From Bacteroidota bacterium (GTDB lineage Bacteria; Bacteroidota; Bacteroidia; Chitinophagales; LD1): a stretch of 64,000 nucleotides of DNA. The translations under genes were made by a program, and so were the position numbers. How positions within the stretch are numbered: the stretch's first letter is position 1; each line of letters begins with the position of its first letter. A model generated the notes under the pieces. The model saw only the letters and a list, made by a program, of their open reading frames with translations, was not told where the DNA came from and searched no databases. The stretch spans positions 91,904 to 155,903 of the forward strand of contig JADKJG010000010.1 of NCBI GenBank assembly GCA_016722375.1, written 5' to 3'. Of the stretch, positions 45,398 through 54,015 are shown piece by piece.

Positions 45398-46735
45398 ATG
45401 GGCAAGCGGCTAGTTATTCTTGGTGCGGGAGAAAGTGGTGTTGGTACAGCCGTATTAGGTACGAAACAGGGCTATGATGTTTTTGTGAGTGATGGAGGAA
45501 AAATTAAAGGCTTCTATAAAGAAGAGTTAAACAACCGGAAGATAAAATTTGAAGAAGGCGGGCATACCGATGAAAAGATATTGAATGCCGAGGTAGTTAT
45601 GAAAAGTCCCGGAATACCGGACAAAGCTGAAATAGTAAAGAAAATACGCAATAGAGGAATCAAAGTAGTGAGTGAAATAGAGTTTGCGTCTTGGTTTACT
45701 AATGCGCAAATCGTTGGAATTACCGGTGCTAATGGCAAAACCACCACAACCGCACTGACCTATCATATCATGAAGAACGGAGGAATGAATGTTGGTTTGG
45801 GAGGTAACATTGGGAAGAGTTTCGCCATGCAGGTAGCCACTGAAAATTATGACTACTATGTTTTAGAGATTTCGAGCTTCCAACTAGATGACATAGAAAC
45901 ATTCAGACCAGACATTGCCGTACTGACCAATATCACTCCAGACCATCTTGACAGATATGATTACCAGTTGCAGAATTATGTAGCTTCTAAGTTCAACATC
46001 ACTAAATATCAAAACGAGAACGATTACTTCATCTATTGCGCGGATGATGACTTGACGATTCAGAATCTCTCACAGTATTCTGGTAAGGCGCAGAAAATTC
46101 CCTTTGGCTACGATACAGAGTTTGCCGAAGGTGGATTTGTAAAAAACGAACAACTCCTTATTAACCATAAAAACCAACAATTTACCATGAGCATTCAAGA
46201 ACTCGGACTTAGTGGACGTCATAACGTCTACAACTCATTAGCGGCCGGGATAGTCGCTAACATTTACGGACTTCGCAAAGACCAGATCAAAGAAAGTCTT
46301 GCGGATTTCAAATCCCTCGCCCACCGAATGGAATCTGTAGCGAAGGTCAAAGGCATTGAATTTGTCAATGACTCTAAAGCTACCAATGTCAATAGTACGT
46401 GGTACGCATTGGAATCCATGAGCAAGCCAATTATTTGGATTGCCGGGGGGATAGACAAAGGAAATGACTATTCCATTTTGTCGCCTATTGTCAAAAGCAA
46501 AGTGAAGGGAATGATTTGTCTGGGAGAAGACAACACCAAACTTCACAGTGCTTTTGGAAAGCTGGTGGACATTCTGGTCAACGTTACAAACATGAATGAT
46601 GCCGTAAGAATGGCTTACCATCTTGGCAACGCTGGTGATGTAGTTTTGCTTTCACCGGCATGTGCGTCGTTCGACTTGTTTGAAAATTACGAAGACCGGG
46701 GAAATAAATTCAAAGAGGCGGTGATTCAACTCTAA
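45398..46735 (+). CDS. murD: UDP-N-acetylmuramoylalanine--D-glutamate ligase MurD
   Basis: A 445-residue Mur ligase starting right after the mraY stop. LVILGAGESGVGTAVLG is the N-terminal nucleotide-like fold; VGITGANGKTTTTALTYHI is the P-loop; EISSFQLDDIETFRPDI and TNITPDHLDRYDY are central-domain motifs; FVNDSKATNVNSTWYALES and GGIDKGNDYS are typical MurD C-terminal signatures. It adds D-Glu to UDP-MurNAc-L-Ala. A 93-bp gap separates it from ftsW. Confidence 0.96.
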   Translation: MGKRLVILGAGESGVGTAVLGTKQGYDVFVSDGGKIKGFYKEELNNRKIKFEEGGHTDEKILNAEVVMKSPGIPDKAEIVKKIRNRGIKVVSEIEFASWFTNAQIVGITGANGKTTTTALTYHIMKNGGMNVGLGGNIGKSFAMQVATENYDYYVLEISSFQLDDIETFRPDIAVLTNITPDHLDRYDYQLQNYVASKFNITKYQNENDYFIYCADDDLTIQNLSQYSGKAQKIPFGYDTEFAEGGFVKNEQLLINHKNQQFTMSIQELGLSGRHNVYNSLAAGIVANIYGLRKDQIKESLADFKSLAHRMESVAKVKGIEFVNDSKATNVNSTWYALESMSKPIIWIAGGIDKGNDYSILSPIVKSKVKGMICLGEDNTKLHSAFGKLVDILVNVTNMNDAVRMAYHLGNAGDVVLLSPACASFDLFENYEDRGNKFKEAVIQL

Positions 46736-46828
46736 ACAAGTACACCGTATAGCGTATTAAGTATATAGCCAGAATTGTGTTGAACCATTTTGTTATGATA
46801 CCAAGTACTTGCTACCAAATACTATCCA

Positions 46829-48016
46829 ATGAATAAGGCAATACATAATTTTTTTACTTACCTACAGGGAGATAAAATGATTTGGCTGGTGGTGATGCTA
46901 TTGTTCATCATTTCCATGCTGGCCGTCTATAGCAGTACCGGAACACTTGCATACAAAATGCAAGTAGGAAGTGAGAAATACCTGTGGAAACAAATCGCCA
47001 TGACTTTATCCGGATTGATGTTGATGTTCGTCACTCATTTGGTTGATTATAAATATTATTCGCGCATTGCCCAGTTGTTATGGTTATGGAGCATCCCGCT
47101 CCTGATATTTACAATGTTCTTCGGTACCGAACTAAACGATGCCAACAGATGGATCACCCTGCCGGTCGTAGGGCTGACTTTTCAAACTTCCGATCTGGCC
47201 AAGCTGGCACTTATTATGTTTCTTGCTAGGCAATTATCATTAAAGCAAGATCAGATTACTGATTTCAAAGAAGCCTTTTTACCCATACTGCTACCGATTA
47301 TACTCACGGCAGTTCTGATAGCCCCAGAGAACCTCTCTACCGCAGTTATTCTCTTCTTGACTTCTTTGTTCGTTATGTTTATTGGCCGCATTGCGTTGAA
47401 GCATATTTTTATGCTGATAGGTGTCAGTGCCGTCGCGGCTGCAATCTTTATTGCTCTATTATTTGTTCTTCCAGATAAAACATTGAATCATCTTGGAAGA
47501 GCAGGCACATGGAAACACCGATTAGAAAATTTTGAAAAAGGCAAAACAGAAGGAGAAGAAACTTATCAGGTACTCCAAGCAAAAATCGCCATTGCCAAAG
47601 GCGGAATTCTTAAAATTAATCCCGGTGGTAGCGACCAGAAGAATTTTCTTCCACATCCCTATTCTGACTTTATCTATGCCATTATTATCGAAGAATATGG
47701 ACTGTTCGGTGGGGCCATTCTTCTAGGTCTATATCTTTTCTTTCTCTACCGATGTATTCGCATCGTCATAAAAGCGCCCAAAGCATTTGGTGCTTTACTT
47801 GCTGTGGGTCTTGGCATTGCCCTAGTGATACAGGCCATGATTAATATGGCGGTAGCGGTCAACTTAGTACCGGTTACCGGCGTAACCCTTCCACTCGTCA
47901 GCATGGGGGGGAGTTCTATTATCTTTACTTCTATTGCTTTTGGAATCATCCTGAGTGTCAGTCGCAATATTGAGCAGGAAGAAAAACAAGAACAAGAAGC
48001 GGTAGCTGCTGAATAA
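46829..48016 (+). CDS. ftsW: SEDS peptidoglycan polymerase FtsW
   Basis: A 395-residue SEDS protein with about ten membrane helices. Conserved parts: WLVVMLLFIISMLAVYSSTG, WKHRLENFEKG, SDFIYAIIIEEYGLFGGAIL (with the FIFA/E-E type motif) and PVTGVTLPLVSMGGSSIIF, which is diagnostic. FtsW polymerises lipid II at the septum with FtsI. Its place between murD and murG marks it as FtsW rather than RodA. Confidence 0.95.
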   Translation: MNKAIHNFFTYLQGDKMIWLVVMLLFIISMLAVYSSTGTLAYKMQVGSEKYLWKQIAMTLSGLMLMFVTHLVDYKYYSRIAQLLWLWSIPLLIFTMFFGTELNDANRWITLPVVGLTFQTSDLAKLALIMFLARQLSLKQDQITDFKEAFLPILLPIILTAVLIAPENLSTAVILFLTSLFVMFIGRIALKHIFMLIGVSAVAAAIFIALLFVLPDKTLNHLGRAGTWKHRLENFEKGKTEGEETYQVLQAKIAIAKGGILKINPGGSDQKNFLPHPYSDFIYAIIIEEYGLFGGAILLGLYLFFLYRCIRIVIKAPKAFGALLAVGLGIALVIQAMINMAVAVNLVPVTGVTLPLVSMGGSSIIFTSIAFGIILSVSRNIEQEEKQEQEAVAAE

Positions 48017-48058
48017 TCTCGCGATTTCTTTATTCGACCAAATACAGATATTTGACTT

Positions 48059-49159
48059 ATGGCTGGGCTTAGAGTAATTATCAGTGGCGGAGGAACCGGA
48101 GGACATATTTTCCCGGCTATTGCTATCGCCAATGCTATTAAAAAAAGAAAACCGGATACCCAGATTCTCTTCGTGGGGGCAAAGGGTAGGATGGAAATGG
48201 AAAAAATCCCACAGGCCGGTTATGAGATTAAAGGTTTGGATATTGCCGGATTTCAAAGAGGATCCATCGTCAAAAACCTACTGCTTCCATTTAAAGTTTT
48301 CCAGAGTTTACTATCAGCCTATTCCATTATAAATAAATTCAAACCCGATGTAGCCATTGGTGTAGGCGGCTACGCCAGCGGTCCCCTATTACGCGCTGCG
48401 AGCTTTGTGGGAGTACCTACTGTGATTCAAGAACAAAATTCATTTGCGGGAATCACCAACAAACTATTAGCAAAGGGTGCCAAAGCAATCTGCGTGGCCT
48501 ATGCAGGAATGGAAAATGTTTTTCCTAAAAACAAGATTATCCTCACCGGAAACCCTGTTCGCGCAGAGATTGTAAATGCAGGAACCAACCGGAATGAAGC
48601 CTTACAATATTTCAATCTGAAGGAAGGAAAGAAGACCATTCTCATAATTGGTGGAAGTTTAGGAGCCAAAACCTTGAATCAGAGTGTTGAAAAATCCTTG
48701 GAAAGAATCAAAGCATCTGATGTGCAGATTCTCTGGCAAACCGGTAAGGTTTATTTCGAAGATTGCAAGAAATTCGCAACCGGTATTCCTAATCTAAAGG
48801 CCATGCAGTTTATTGACCGAATGGATTATGCCTACGCCTGCGCCGATGTAATTATTTCACGTGCCGGGGCTTTGTCTATTTCCGAATTGCAACTGGTGGG
48901 CAAACCGGTCATTCTCGTTCCATCTCCCAATGTGACCGAAGACCATCAGACTCATAACGCTATGGCCTTAGTGAAAAGAGATGCTGCCATCATGATCAAA
49001 GATGATGAGGTTCGCGTCAATCTGATTGGTGCCGCTATTGATTTATTAAATAATGAAGCAGAGCGGAATATACTATCGCAAAACATTCTGAAGATGGCTA
49101 TCCCCGATGCGGCAGAACGAATTGTAGAAGAGATTCTGAAAGTGATAAAGAAACAATGA
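48059..49159 (+). CDS. murG: UDP-GlcNAc:lipid I N-acetylglucosaminyltransferase MurG
   Basis: A 366-residue GT28 enzyme. VIISGGGTGGHIFPAIAIAN is the first glycine-rich loop (lipid I side), VGVGGYASGPLLRA the second, and SRAGALSISELQLVGKPVIL the UDP-GlcNAc site. It makes lipid II at the inner membrane face. The murC start lies inside its last codons (ATGA overlap). Confidence 0.97.
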   Translation: MAGLRVIISGGGTGGHIFPAIAIANAIKKRKPDTQILFVGAKGRMEMEKIPQAGYEIKGLDIAGFQRGSIVKNLLLPFKVFQSLLSAYSIINKFKPDVAIGVGGYASGPLLRAASFVGVPTVIQEQNSFAGITNKLLAKGAKAICVAYAGMENVFPKNKIILTGNPVRAEIVNAGTNRNEALQYFNLKEGKKTILIIGGSLGAKTLNQSVEKSLERIKASDVQILWQTGKVYFEDCKKFATGIPNLKAMQFIDRMDYAYACADVIISRAGALSISELQLVGKPVILVPSPNVTEDHQTHNAMALVKRDAAIMIKDDEVRVNLIGAAIDLLNNEAERNILSQNILKMAIPDAAERIVEEILKVIKKQ

Positions 49160-50517
49160 AGCCATTAAAAGAAATAAAGAAGATTTACTTTTTAGGTATC
49201 GGTGGCATCGGCATGAGTGCGCTCGCTCGTTACTTCAAAACGATGGGTGCCGAAGTCAGCGGGTATGACAAAACGCAAACCGCCCTGACCGATGAATTGG
49301 TGAAAGAAGGCATAGCAATTATTTTTCACGATGAAGTAGCGCAGATGCCCAAGGATGTTGATCTGGTGGTTTACACGCCTGCGATTCCCAAAGACCATAA
49401 AGGATTTAATTTTTATAAAGACAACCACTACGAAATACTGAAGCGAAGCGAAGTGCTGGGTATCATTTCTGCCGACCGGTTCACCATTGCCGTCGCTGGT
49501 TCGCATGGAAAGACTACCGTCAGCTCCATGATTGCTCACATCCTCAAAGAATCGGGTTTTGATTGCTCTGCCTTTTTGGGTGGCATCGCGGTGAACTATA
49601 ACACCAACTTCCTTCAGGGAATTAATGATGTAGTGGTGATTGAAGCCGACGAGTTCGACCGGTCCTTTCATCGCCTATGTCCCGACATGGCGGTGGTCAC
49701 AGCGGTAGATACCGACCATCTAGATATTTATGGTAGCAAAGAAGCCATTGATGAAGCCTTCATAGAATTCACCAACAAGATTACCGAAGAAGGATTTCTG
49801 GTGATCCGAAACGGCGAGAGCATTAATGATCGTCTGCCGATTTTGGATAAAGCCTTCTACTCACTGCATGACCGCGAAGCTGATGTGTATTGCACTGACT
49901 ACCAGATTGCCGACGGTGGCTATCTATTCAACATCAACTACTACGGTTTGATGCTCGAAGGTTTTCGATTGAACATCGGCGGCTTCCACAACATCGAAAA
50001 CGCCATCGCAGCCATCACCGTCGCCAAAGAGCTCAAGATAACCGATGAACTAATCAAGAAGTCGCTCGCCTCTTTCAAAGGCATCCGGCGGCGGTTCGAG
50101 AAAGTATATGAAGATGAGCGGATTACTTTTATTGACGACTACGCGCACCATCCAGAAGAGATTCGCGTATTCCTCCAATCCATCAAAGAACTTTATCCCG
50201 GTCGCAAGTTGACCGCCGTTTTTCAACCGCATCTCTTTTCGCGCACCAAAGACCTCGCCACTGATTTTGCCAAACAACTCAGCATCGCCGACGAAGTCAT
50301 TCTGCTCGACATCTATCCCGCCCGCGAACAACCGATGGAAGGGGTCACCTCCGAACTAATCTTCAAGCAACTTAACTGCGCGCAAAAGCAAATGATTCGT
50401 AAAGAGGAATTGGTAGAAACCATTCGCCACAAAAAAGATTTAGAAATCTTGGTGACCATCGGCGCGGGAGATATTGACAAATATCTTCTGGGAATCAAAG
50501 CCGCTATCAGCCGATAG
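49156..50517 (+). CDS. murC: UDP-N-acetylmuramate--L-alanine ligase MurC
   Basis: A 453-residue Mur ligase overlapping murG by 4 bp. YFLGIGGIGMSALARYFK is the MurC N-terminal signature, VAGSHGKTTVSSMIAHIL the P-loop, VIEADEFDRSFHRL and VTAVDTDHLDIYG central motifs, and IDDYAHHPEEIRVFL plus FQPHLFSRTKD the C-terminal ones. It adds L-Ala to UDP-MurNAc. It is the last dcw gene here: ftsQ, ftsA and ftsZ, normally next in Bacteroidota, are replaced by repeats. Confidence 0.97.
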   Translation: MKPLKEIKKIYFLGIGGIGMSALARYFKTMGAEVSGYDKTQTALTDELVKEGIAIIFHDEVAQMPKDVDLVVYTPAIPKDHKGFNFYKDNHYEILKRSEVLGIISADRFTIAVAGSHGKTTVSSMIAHILKESGFDCSAFLGGIAVNYNTNFLQGINDVVVIEADEFDRSFHRLCPDMAVVTAVDTDHLDIYGSKEAIDEAFIEFTNKITEEGFLVIRNGESINDRLPILDKAFYSLHDREADVYCTDYQIADGGYLFNINYYGLMLEGFRLNIGGFHNIENAIAAITVAKELKITDELIKKSLASFKGIRRRFEKVYEDERITFIDDYAHHPEEIRVFLQSIKELYPGRKLTAVFQPHLFSRTKDLATDFAKQLSIADEVILLDIYPAREQPMEGVTSELIFKQLNCAQKQMIRKEELVETIRHKKDLEILVTIGAGDIDKYLLGIKAAISR

Positions 50518-50529
50518 AAGCCTAATATT

Positions 50530-50665
50530 AATAAGGGCGGCGCCCCGGCCTTACTCTGTTTAATTTTTTTGGAAGGCCGGTGCCGGGCTTTCGCCTATAT
50601 CTTTTTCTTAACTCTAAAATTATTTTGGAAAGAAAAAGGATGCCGGCTCTATCCCTGCCGCAATG
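50530..50665. repeat. GGCGGC/GGCCGG hairpin unit of the composite-repeat family
   Basis: CCCCGGCCTTAC...AAGGCCGGTGCCGGG forms a stem; TTCGCCTATATCTTTTTCTT and GAAAGAAAAAGGATGCCGGC match the left part of the composite repeat at 26101-26193. Confidence 0.75.
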
Positions 50666-50685
50666 CAGCGCTCTTCATCAAAAAT

Positions 50686-50774
50686 AGACTTCTTCGGAAA
50701 ATCGTCCATTTGTCTCCCTCTGGAGGGAGCGTAGATGGAGGAAATTAATCAACCCTGATTTTCCGAAGAAGTCT
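50686..50774. repeat. 18-bp perfect inverted repeat element
   Basis: AGACTTCTTCGGAAAATC (50686-50703) and its exact complement (50757-50774) enclose a second palindrome, CTCCCTCTGGAGGGAG. Compact hairpin; no coding. Confidence 0.85.
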
Positions 50775-50824
50775 AATGTCTTTGATAGGCTTTCTCATTC
50801 AAATAATAAACAGATGATGATTTC

Positions 50825-51001
50825 AAACTACAAAAGTCTCAGAGGCTGTTTGGATTTCTGTATAAAAAAAGTGTATCGCACGGAGTCACGGAGCATCACG
50901 GAGAAAATACCTCTGTGTTCTCCGTGCCTCCGTGCGACATATCAGATTCATAACAAATTCGGTTGTTCAAATCCAAACAGCCTCTGAGACTTTTGTAGTT
51001 T
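50825..51001. repeat. 33-bp perfect inverted repeat enclosing a nested hairpin
   Basis: The 33-bp arms 50825-50857 and 50969-51001 are perfect complements (start AAACTACAAAAGTCTC). Between them TCGCACGGAG.CACGGAG and CTCCGTGCCTCCGTGCGA form a second stem. MITE-like, without coding capacity. Confidence 0.9.
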
Positions 51002-51151
51002 ATAAACTCAACGAGGCCTTCGCTTTGCTTGCTGGTGGCGTTTAATCTGCTATAAATTGAGAAACTAAACGGAGGGGGGATATTTTTGGAAACTTCGCCT
51101 CCTTTTAATGATTTGAAACTCTTTAAAACAAGATATAGTACATTTTCGGAG

Positions 51152-51371
51152 AAGGTACGCCGTTTTGCAAAAAAGGCGTACCTTTTAGCCTGTTTGGCGT
51201 ACCTTTTTCAGAAAAGGCGTACCTTTCAACCTATTTGGCGTACCTTTTTCAGAAAAGGGCGCACCTTTCAACCTATTTGGCGTACCTTTTTTTAAAAGGG
51301 CGTACCTTTCACCCTATTTGGCGTACGTTTTCCGAAAAGGTACGCCTTTTCTGAAAAAGGTACGCCTTTAG
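51152..51371. repeat. Array with ~41-42-bp period (GGCGTACCTTT half-units)
   Basis: Half-units of 20-21 bp alternate: GGCGTACCTTTTTCAGAAAA and GGCGTACCTTTCAACCTATT. Near the right end the orientation flips (AAGGTACGCC), so the end can pair with the body of the array. It abuts the composite repeat starting at 51388. Confidence 0.88.
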
Positions 51372-51387
51372 CTAAAAATGGCCGAAG

Positions 51388-51997
51388 ACTACAAAAGTCT
51401 TAGAGACTTTTGTTTTTGACTTTATTTCACGCAGAGGGCGCAGCGTAGCGGGGAACACAGAGAAAATACAGTAAAAAAGACTCCATACTCTGCATCTCTG
51501 CGCTCTCTGCGTGAAATGTATTCATTCGGTCGCTCCGATGGAGCTTGCACAGTGGAGACTATTTATTTCTACCAAAAGATAGTTCCTACGGAAATGATGG
51601 ATGTTATTCGCGAATGTTTGCCTACGGTGGTTTTCAATCCGTAGGATTGATGCCTTTGGTAGAAAAGCGAATATCTATCTAATCCTGTAGGGATGACCGT
51701 TATTGAAACTACAAAAGTCTTAAAGACTTTTGTTTTTGATTTTATTCCACGCAGAGGGCGCAGCGTAGCTGGGAACACAGGGGAAATACAGTAAAAAGAT
51801 AAGGAGGGCTGAACCCGCGGCAGGGAAGCCTTAACCGGCCCGCCGGATTGTTAGAAAAAGGACAAAAAGTGTAGAGGATAGTATCCATTTTATGCTATCC
51901 TTTACATGTTGTCCTCAGGATAGAGGCGGCATCCTTTTTCATCCAATAAAAAATAGAAGAGTCGAAAAAGATATAGCCGAAAGCCCGGCTGCCGCCC
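51388..51997. repeat. Dispersed composite repeat, complete copy, minus strand
   Basis: Read on the minus strand from 51997: GGGCGGC stem, AGGACA/TGTCCT hairpin with GGATAG/CTATCC inside, CCGGCGGGCCGG, CTGTGTTCCCAGCTACGCTG, ACAAAAGTCTTTAAGAC, TTTCTACC/GGTAGAAA stem, CTCCATCGGAGCGACCG and TTCACGCAGAGAGCGCAG, ending in AAGACTTTTGTAGTCTTC. It is colinear with 26101-28447 apart from IS110 and the 248-bp duplication there. It ends 6 bp from the oppDF-like stop. Together with the hairpins and array this accounts for most of the gap 50518-52003. Confidence 0.9.
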
Positions 51998-52003
51998 AAA
52001 AAA

Positions 52004-53809
52004 TTAATTAAGTCGCGTCCTTTCTTCGTCCACGCGCTTTTGAATGTCGCCCAGTTCGCCTTTGGGAATGGCGGAGATAAGTCCCTGGGTGTAGGCGTGT
52101 TGCGGGTGGTTGTAGATATCGTCGCTGAAGCCCATCTCTTCAATCTTTCCTTTGTTCATCACGACCATTCGGTCGCTCATGAATTTGACTACGGAAAGGT
52201 CGTGGGAGATGAAGATGTAGGTGAATTTGAATTCTTCGCGCAGGCTGATGAGGAGGTTGAGCACCTGCGCCTGTACGGAAACGTCGAGCGCGGAAACGGA
52301 TTCGTCGCAGATGATGAATTTGGGATTGAGGGCCAGGGCGCGGGCGATGCAGATGCGTTGGCGCTGGCCGCCGGAAAATTCGTGAGGATAGCGGTTGAAG
52401 AAGTCGGGGCGCATGTTGACTTTGGCAAGCAGGTCGAGTACTTTTTCTTTTCGTTCTTTTTCGTTGGCATAAATTCCATGAACGGTCATGGGTTCCATGA
52501 TGGCGCTGCCGATGGTGATGCGGGGGTTGAGGGAGGAGTAGGGGTCTTGGAAAATGATTTGCATGTTTTGGCGCATGTGGGTCATGTCGTTGTGGTTCAT
52601 GCTGAGTAAATCTTTGCCATCGAAAATCACTTGGCCTCCATGCGCAGGCACCAAACGAAGGATGGTTCTGCCCAAGGTAGTTTTGCCGCAACCGGATTCG
52701 CCGACGAGGCCGAGTGTTTCGCCTTCATACACATCGAAGGACACGTCGTCCACGGCTTTGACATAGTCGGTGGTGTTTCCAAAAAAGCTTTTGCCGGTTC
52801 CAAACCAGGTTTGTAGGTTTTTTAGTTGAAGAAGGGGTTTGCCTTTCAATACATTATCGCGGCGTTCCATCATTTCTTTTTCAGAAATTACAACGGCATC
52901 AATGGCTTGTTGTACAGAAGTTTGTTTTTCGATAATGGTTCCGTCTGCCGCTTCTTCCATGAAGTCAACGACGGTAGGCAGTTTTCTCAACCGTTTGCCT
53001 AAAGGCGGACGGCAGGCCAAAAGACTTCGGGTGTAGGGATGTTTGGGATTGCCGAAGATGTCGAGCACTTTTCCTTGTTCTACAATTTTTCCTTTATACA
53101 TCACCAAAACCCGGTCGGCGATTTCGGCAATCACACCGAGGTCGTGGGTGATGAAAATTACGGAGCTGTCAATTTCGCCTTTTAGCTTTCCCATCAGGTC
53201 GAGGATGGTGGCTTGTACGGTTACGTCGAGGGCGGTGGTCGGTTCGTCGGCAATGAGGATGGATGGATTGCAACTCATGGCCATAGCAATCATCACTCTT
53301 TGCTTTTGCCCACCAGAAAGTTGGTGTGGATAGGCATTGTAAATACGCAGTGGATTGGGTAGTCTTACTCTTTCAAACATGGCGAGGGTGATGTCCATCG
53401 CTTTTTGTTTGCTGACTTTTTGGTGAAGCATGATGGCTTCGATGACTTGAAAGCCGCAGGTGAAGACCGGATTGAGCGAGGTCATAGGCTCTTGAAAAAT
53501 CATGGAGATTTCGTTGCCTCGGAATTTGCGCATTTCGCTTTCGGAGATTTTGGTCAGGTCCACCACCGTTCCATCGTTTTGATGAAAGAGTATTTCGCCC
53601 GAAGCAATTCTTCCCGGCGGGTCGGGAATCAACCGCATGATGGAAAGCGAGGTGACGGATTTGCCCGAGCCGGATTCTCCCACAATACCAATGGTTTCTC
53701 CACGGTTTAGCGTGAAGCTGACATCGTTGACAGCTTTGGTAATTCCATCGTCGGTTTTGAATTCGGTGACGAGGTTTTTAACCTCTAGTAGTATCTTTGG
53801 TTCAGACAT
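52004..53809 (-). CDS. Oligopeptide/dipeptide ABC transporter ATPase, OppD-OppF fusion
   Basis: A 601-residue protein with two complete ABC ATPase halves. Half 1 (about 1-270): Walker A GIVGESGSGKSVTS, signature LSGGQKQRVMIAMA, Walker B ILIADEPTTALD. Half 2 (about 330-590): GLVGESGCGKTTLG, FSGGQRQRICIARALAL, FIICDESVSALD. Both carry the oligopeptide-type C-terminal extension (HPYTRSLLACRPP; HAYTQGLISAIP). In many species OppD and OppF are separate; the fused form is common in Bacteroidota. It would power peptide or related uptake, but no permease or binding-protein genes are in view. Confidence 0.94.
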   Translation of the reverse strand: MSEPKILLEVKNLVTEFKTDDGITKAVNDVSFTLNRGETIGIVGESGSGKSVTSLSIMRLIPDPPGRIASGEILFHQNDGTVVDLTKISESEMRKFRGNEISMIFQEPMTSLNPVFTCGFQVIEAIMLHQKVSKQKAMDITLAMFERVRLPNPLRIYNAYPHQLSGGQKQRVMIAMAMSCNPSILIADEPTTALDVTVQATILDLMGKLKGEIDSSVIFITHDLGVIAEIADRVLVMYKGKIVEQGKVLDIFGNPKHPYTRSLLACRPPLGKRLRKLPTVVDFMEEAADGTIIEKQTSVQQAIDAVVISEKEMMERRDNVLKGKPLLQLKNLQTWFGTGKSFFGNTTDYVKAVDDVSFDVYEGETLGLVGESGCGKTTLGRTILRLVPAHGGQVIFDGKDLLSMNHNDMTHMRQNMQIIFQDPYSSLNPRITIGSAIMEPMTVHGIYANEKERKEKVLDLLAKVNMRPDFFNRYPHEFSGGQRQRICIARALALNPKFIICDESVSALDVSVQAQVLNLLISLREEFKFTYIFISHDLSVVKFMSDRMVVMNKGKIEEMGFSDDIYNHPQHAYTQGLISAIPKGELGDIQKRVDEERTRLN

Positions 53810-53951
53810 GTTGCTTTTGATTCTGTTTGAAAGGCGGCTAAAAGTATCCTTAAATAGGAATTTTGCAAAGGTGGAATGTTATGGATGCCGCTCGGTATAG
53901 TCAAAAACATACATAAGATACCCGATGCTCGTTAATATGTATAAATCATTA

Positions 53952-53983
53952 TTGCTGAAAAGCACTTTAGAAATATAACTTTG
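53952..53983 (+). promoter_or_regulatory. Possible promoter of the coiled-coil gene
   Basis: TAACTTTG (53976-53983) fits TAnnTTTG; a TTG at 53952-53954 is 21 bp upstream, slightly too far. It is 33 bp before the start codon. Confidence 0.45.
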
Positions 53984-54015
53984 CGCACAAATCATTTAAC
54001 CTAAATTATACATCA

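Noticed and set aside
51086..51295. 69-residue frame through the GGCGTACC array
   Set aside because: Repeat-driven frame (WRTFFRKGRTFQPI) in the ~42-bp array, no other support.
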